Positions 62,761 through 62,785 of a stretch of DNA of 62,785 nucleotides are shown here, one piece after another. Where the stretch lies: positions 1 through 62,785 of the forward strand of contig JANDJE010000012.1 of the NCBI GenBank assembly GCA_024331095.1. The letters are read 5' to 3'. Each line of letters starts with the position of its first letter. Position 1 is the stretch's first letter. The DNA comes from Nitrospira sp. (GTDB lineage: Bacteria; Nitrospirota; Nitrospiria; Nitrospirales; Nitrospiraceae). Both the position numbers and the translations under genes were made by a program. The notes beneath the pieces are model-generated. The model was not told the DNA's origin. It ran no database searches and saw only the letters and a list, made by a program, of their open reading frames with translations.

Positions 62761-62785
62761 CGGCGTGGTTCGTTCGTCCGCTTCT

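Noticed and set aside
1..62785. CRISPR arrays, phage genes, toxin-antitoxin pairs, transposases
   Set aside because: No regularly spaced repeats and no proteins of these families were seen.

Overview
This is a 62.8 kb stretch of a GC-rich bacterial chromosome. The wall genes are of the meso-diaminopimelate type (the DNPR motif is present in MurE). There is a complete division and cell-wall (dcw) cluster, a DivIVA homologue, RND efflux genes, PilC/PilS/PilR-type genes and a protein with a VPxPA-CTERM sorting tail. From general knowledge of gene order the best guess is a member of the phylum Nitrospirota, close to Nitrospira. That is an inference: no rRNA or lineage-specific marker lies in the window. 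I found no tRNA, rRNA, CRISPR array, transposase or phage gene.

Layout. Positions 1-8.4 kb hold small accessory genes: an exported L-type lectin with a sorting tail and a strong terminator, a C4-H-C3 zinc-finger protein, small membrane and zinc-ribbon proteins, a lipoprotein, DUF2914 and DUF1499 proteins, an unusual S-adenosylmethionine decarboxylase (SpeD) homologue and an SCP2-like protein. 8.4-13.5 kb, on the minus strand, carries an RND pump with its membrane-fusion protein and a PilZ protein. 13.6-21.8 kb is a divergently arranged set that looks like a phosphonate pathway ending in a lipid or polyol conjugate. It contains a PEP mutase-like/nucleotidyltransferase fusion, a two-subunit phosphonopyruvate decarboxylase-like enzyme, a PhnW-like aminotransferase, a free-standing nucleotidyltransferase, a CDP-alcohol phosphotransferase fused to a degenerate nucleotidyltransferase, and a flippase-like membrane protein. 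22-28 kb holds hsp20, two very small genes, cstA, yajQ, a beta-propeller lipoprotein and a secreted protein with C-terminal repeats.

28.2-49.4 kb is the dcw operon: rsmH-ftsL-ftsI-murE-murF-mraY-murD-ftsW-murG-murC-murB-ddl-ftsQ-ftsA-ftsZ-pgeF-yggS-proC-yggT-divIVA. All genes lie on the plus strand and many overlap by 1-8 bases. mraZ is not in front of rsmH. Instead there is a near-consensus promoter with GTGGAGA direct repeats. 49.4-60.8 kb holds a serine hydrolase, pgsA, pilC, a pilS-like/pilR-like two-component pair, ispE, prs, rplY, pth and ychF. The last 2 kb carries a small unknown gene, a nuclease-like gene and an inverted-repeat element resembling repeats associated with RAYT/IS200-type transposases.

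The best candidate for a little-described system is the 13.6-21.8 kb cluster. Its gene content predicts synthesis of 2-aminoethylphosphonate, activation with a nucleotide, and transfer to a lipid or alcohol acceptor. However, the first enzyme carries EDNxxxxKRCS in the gating loop where characterised PEP mutases have EDKxxxxxNS, so the chemistry could differ.
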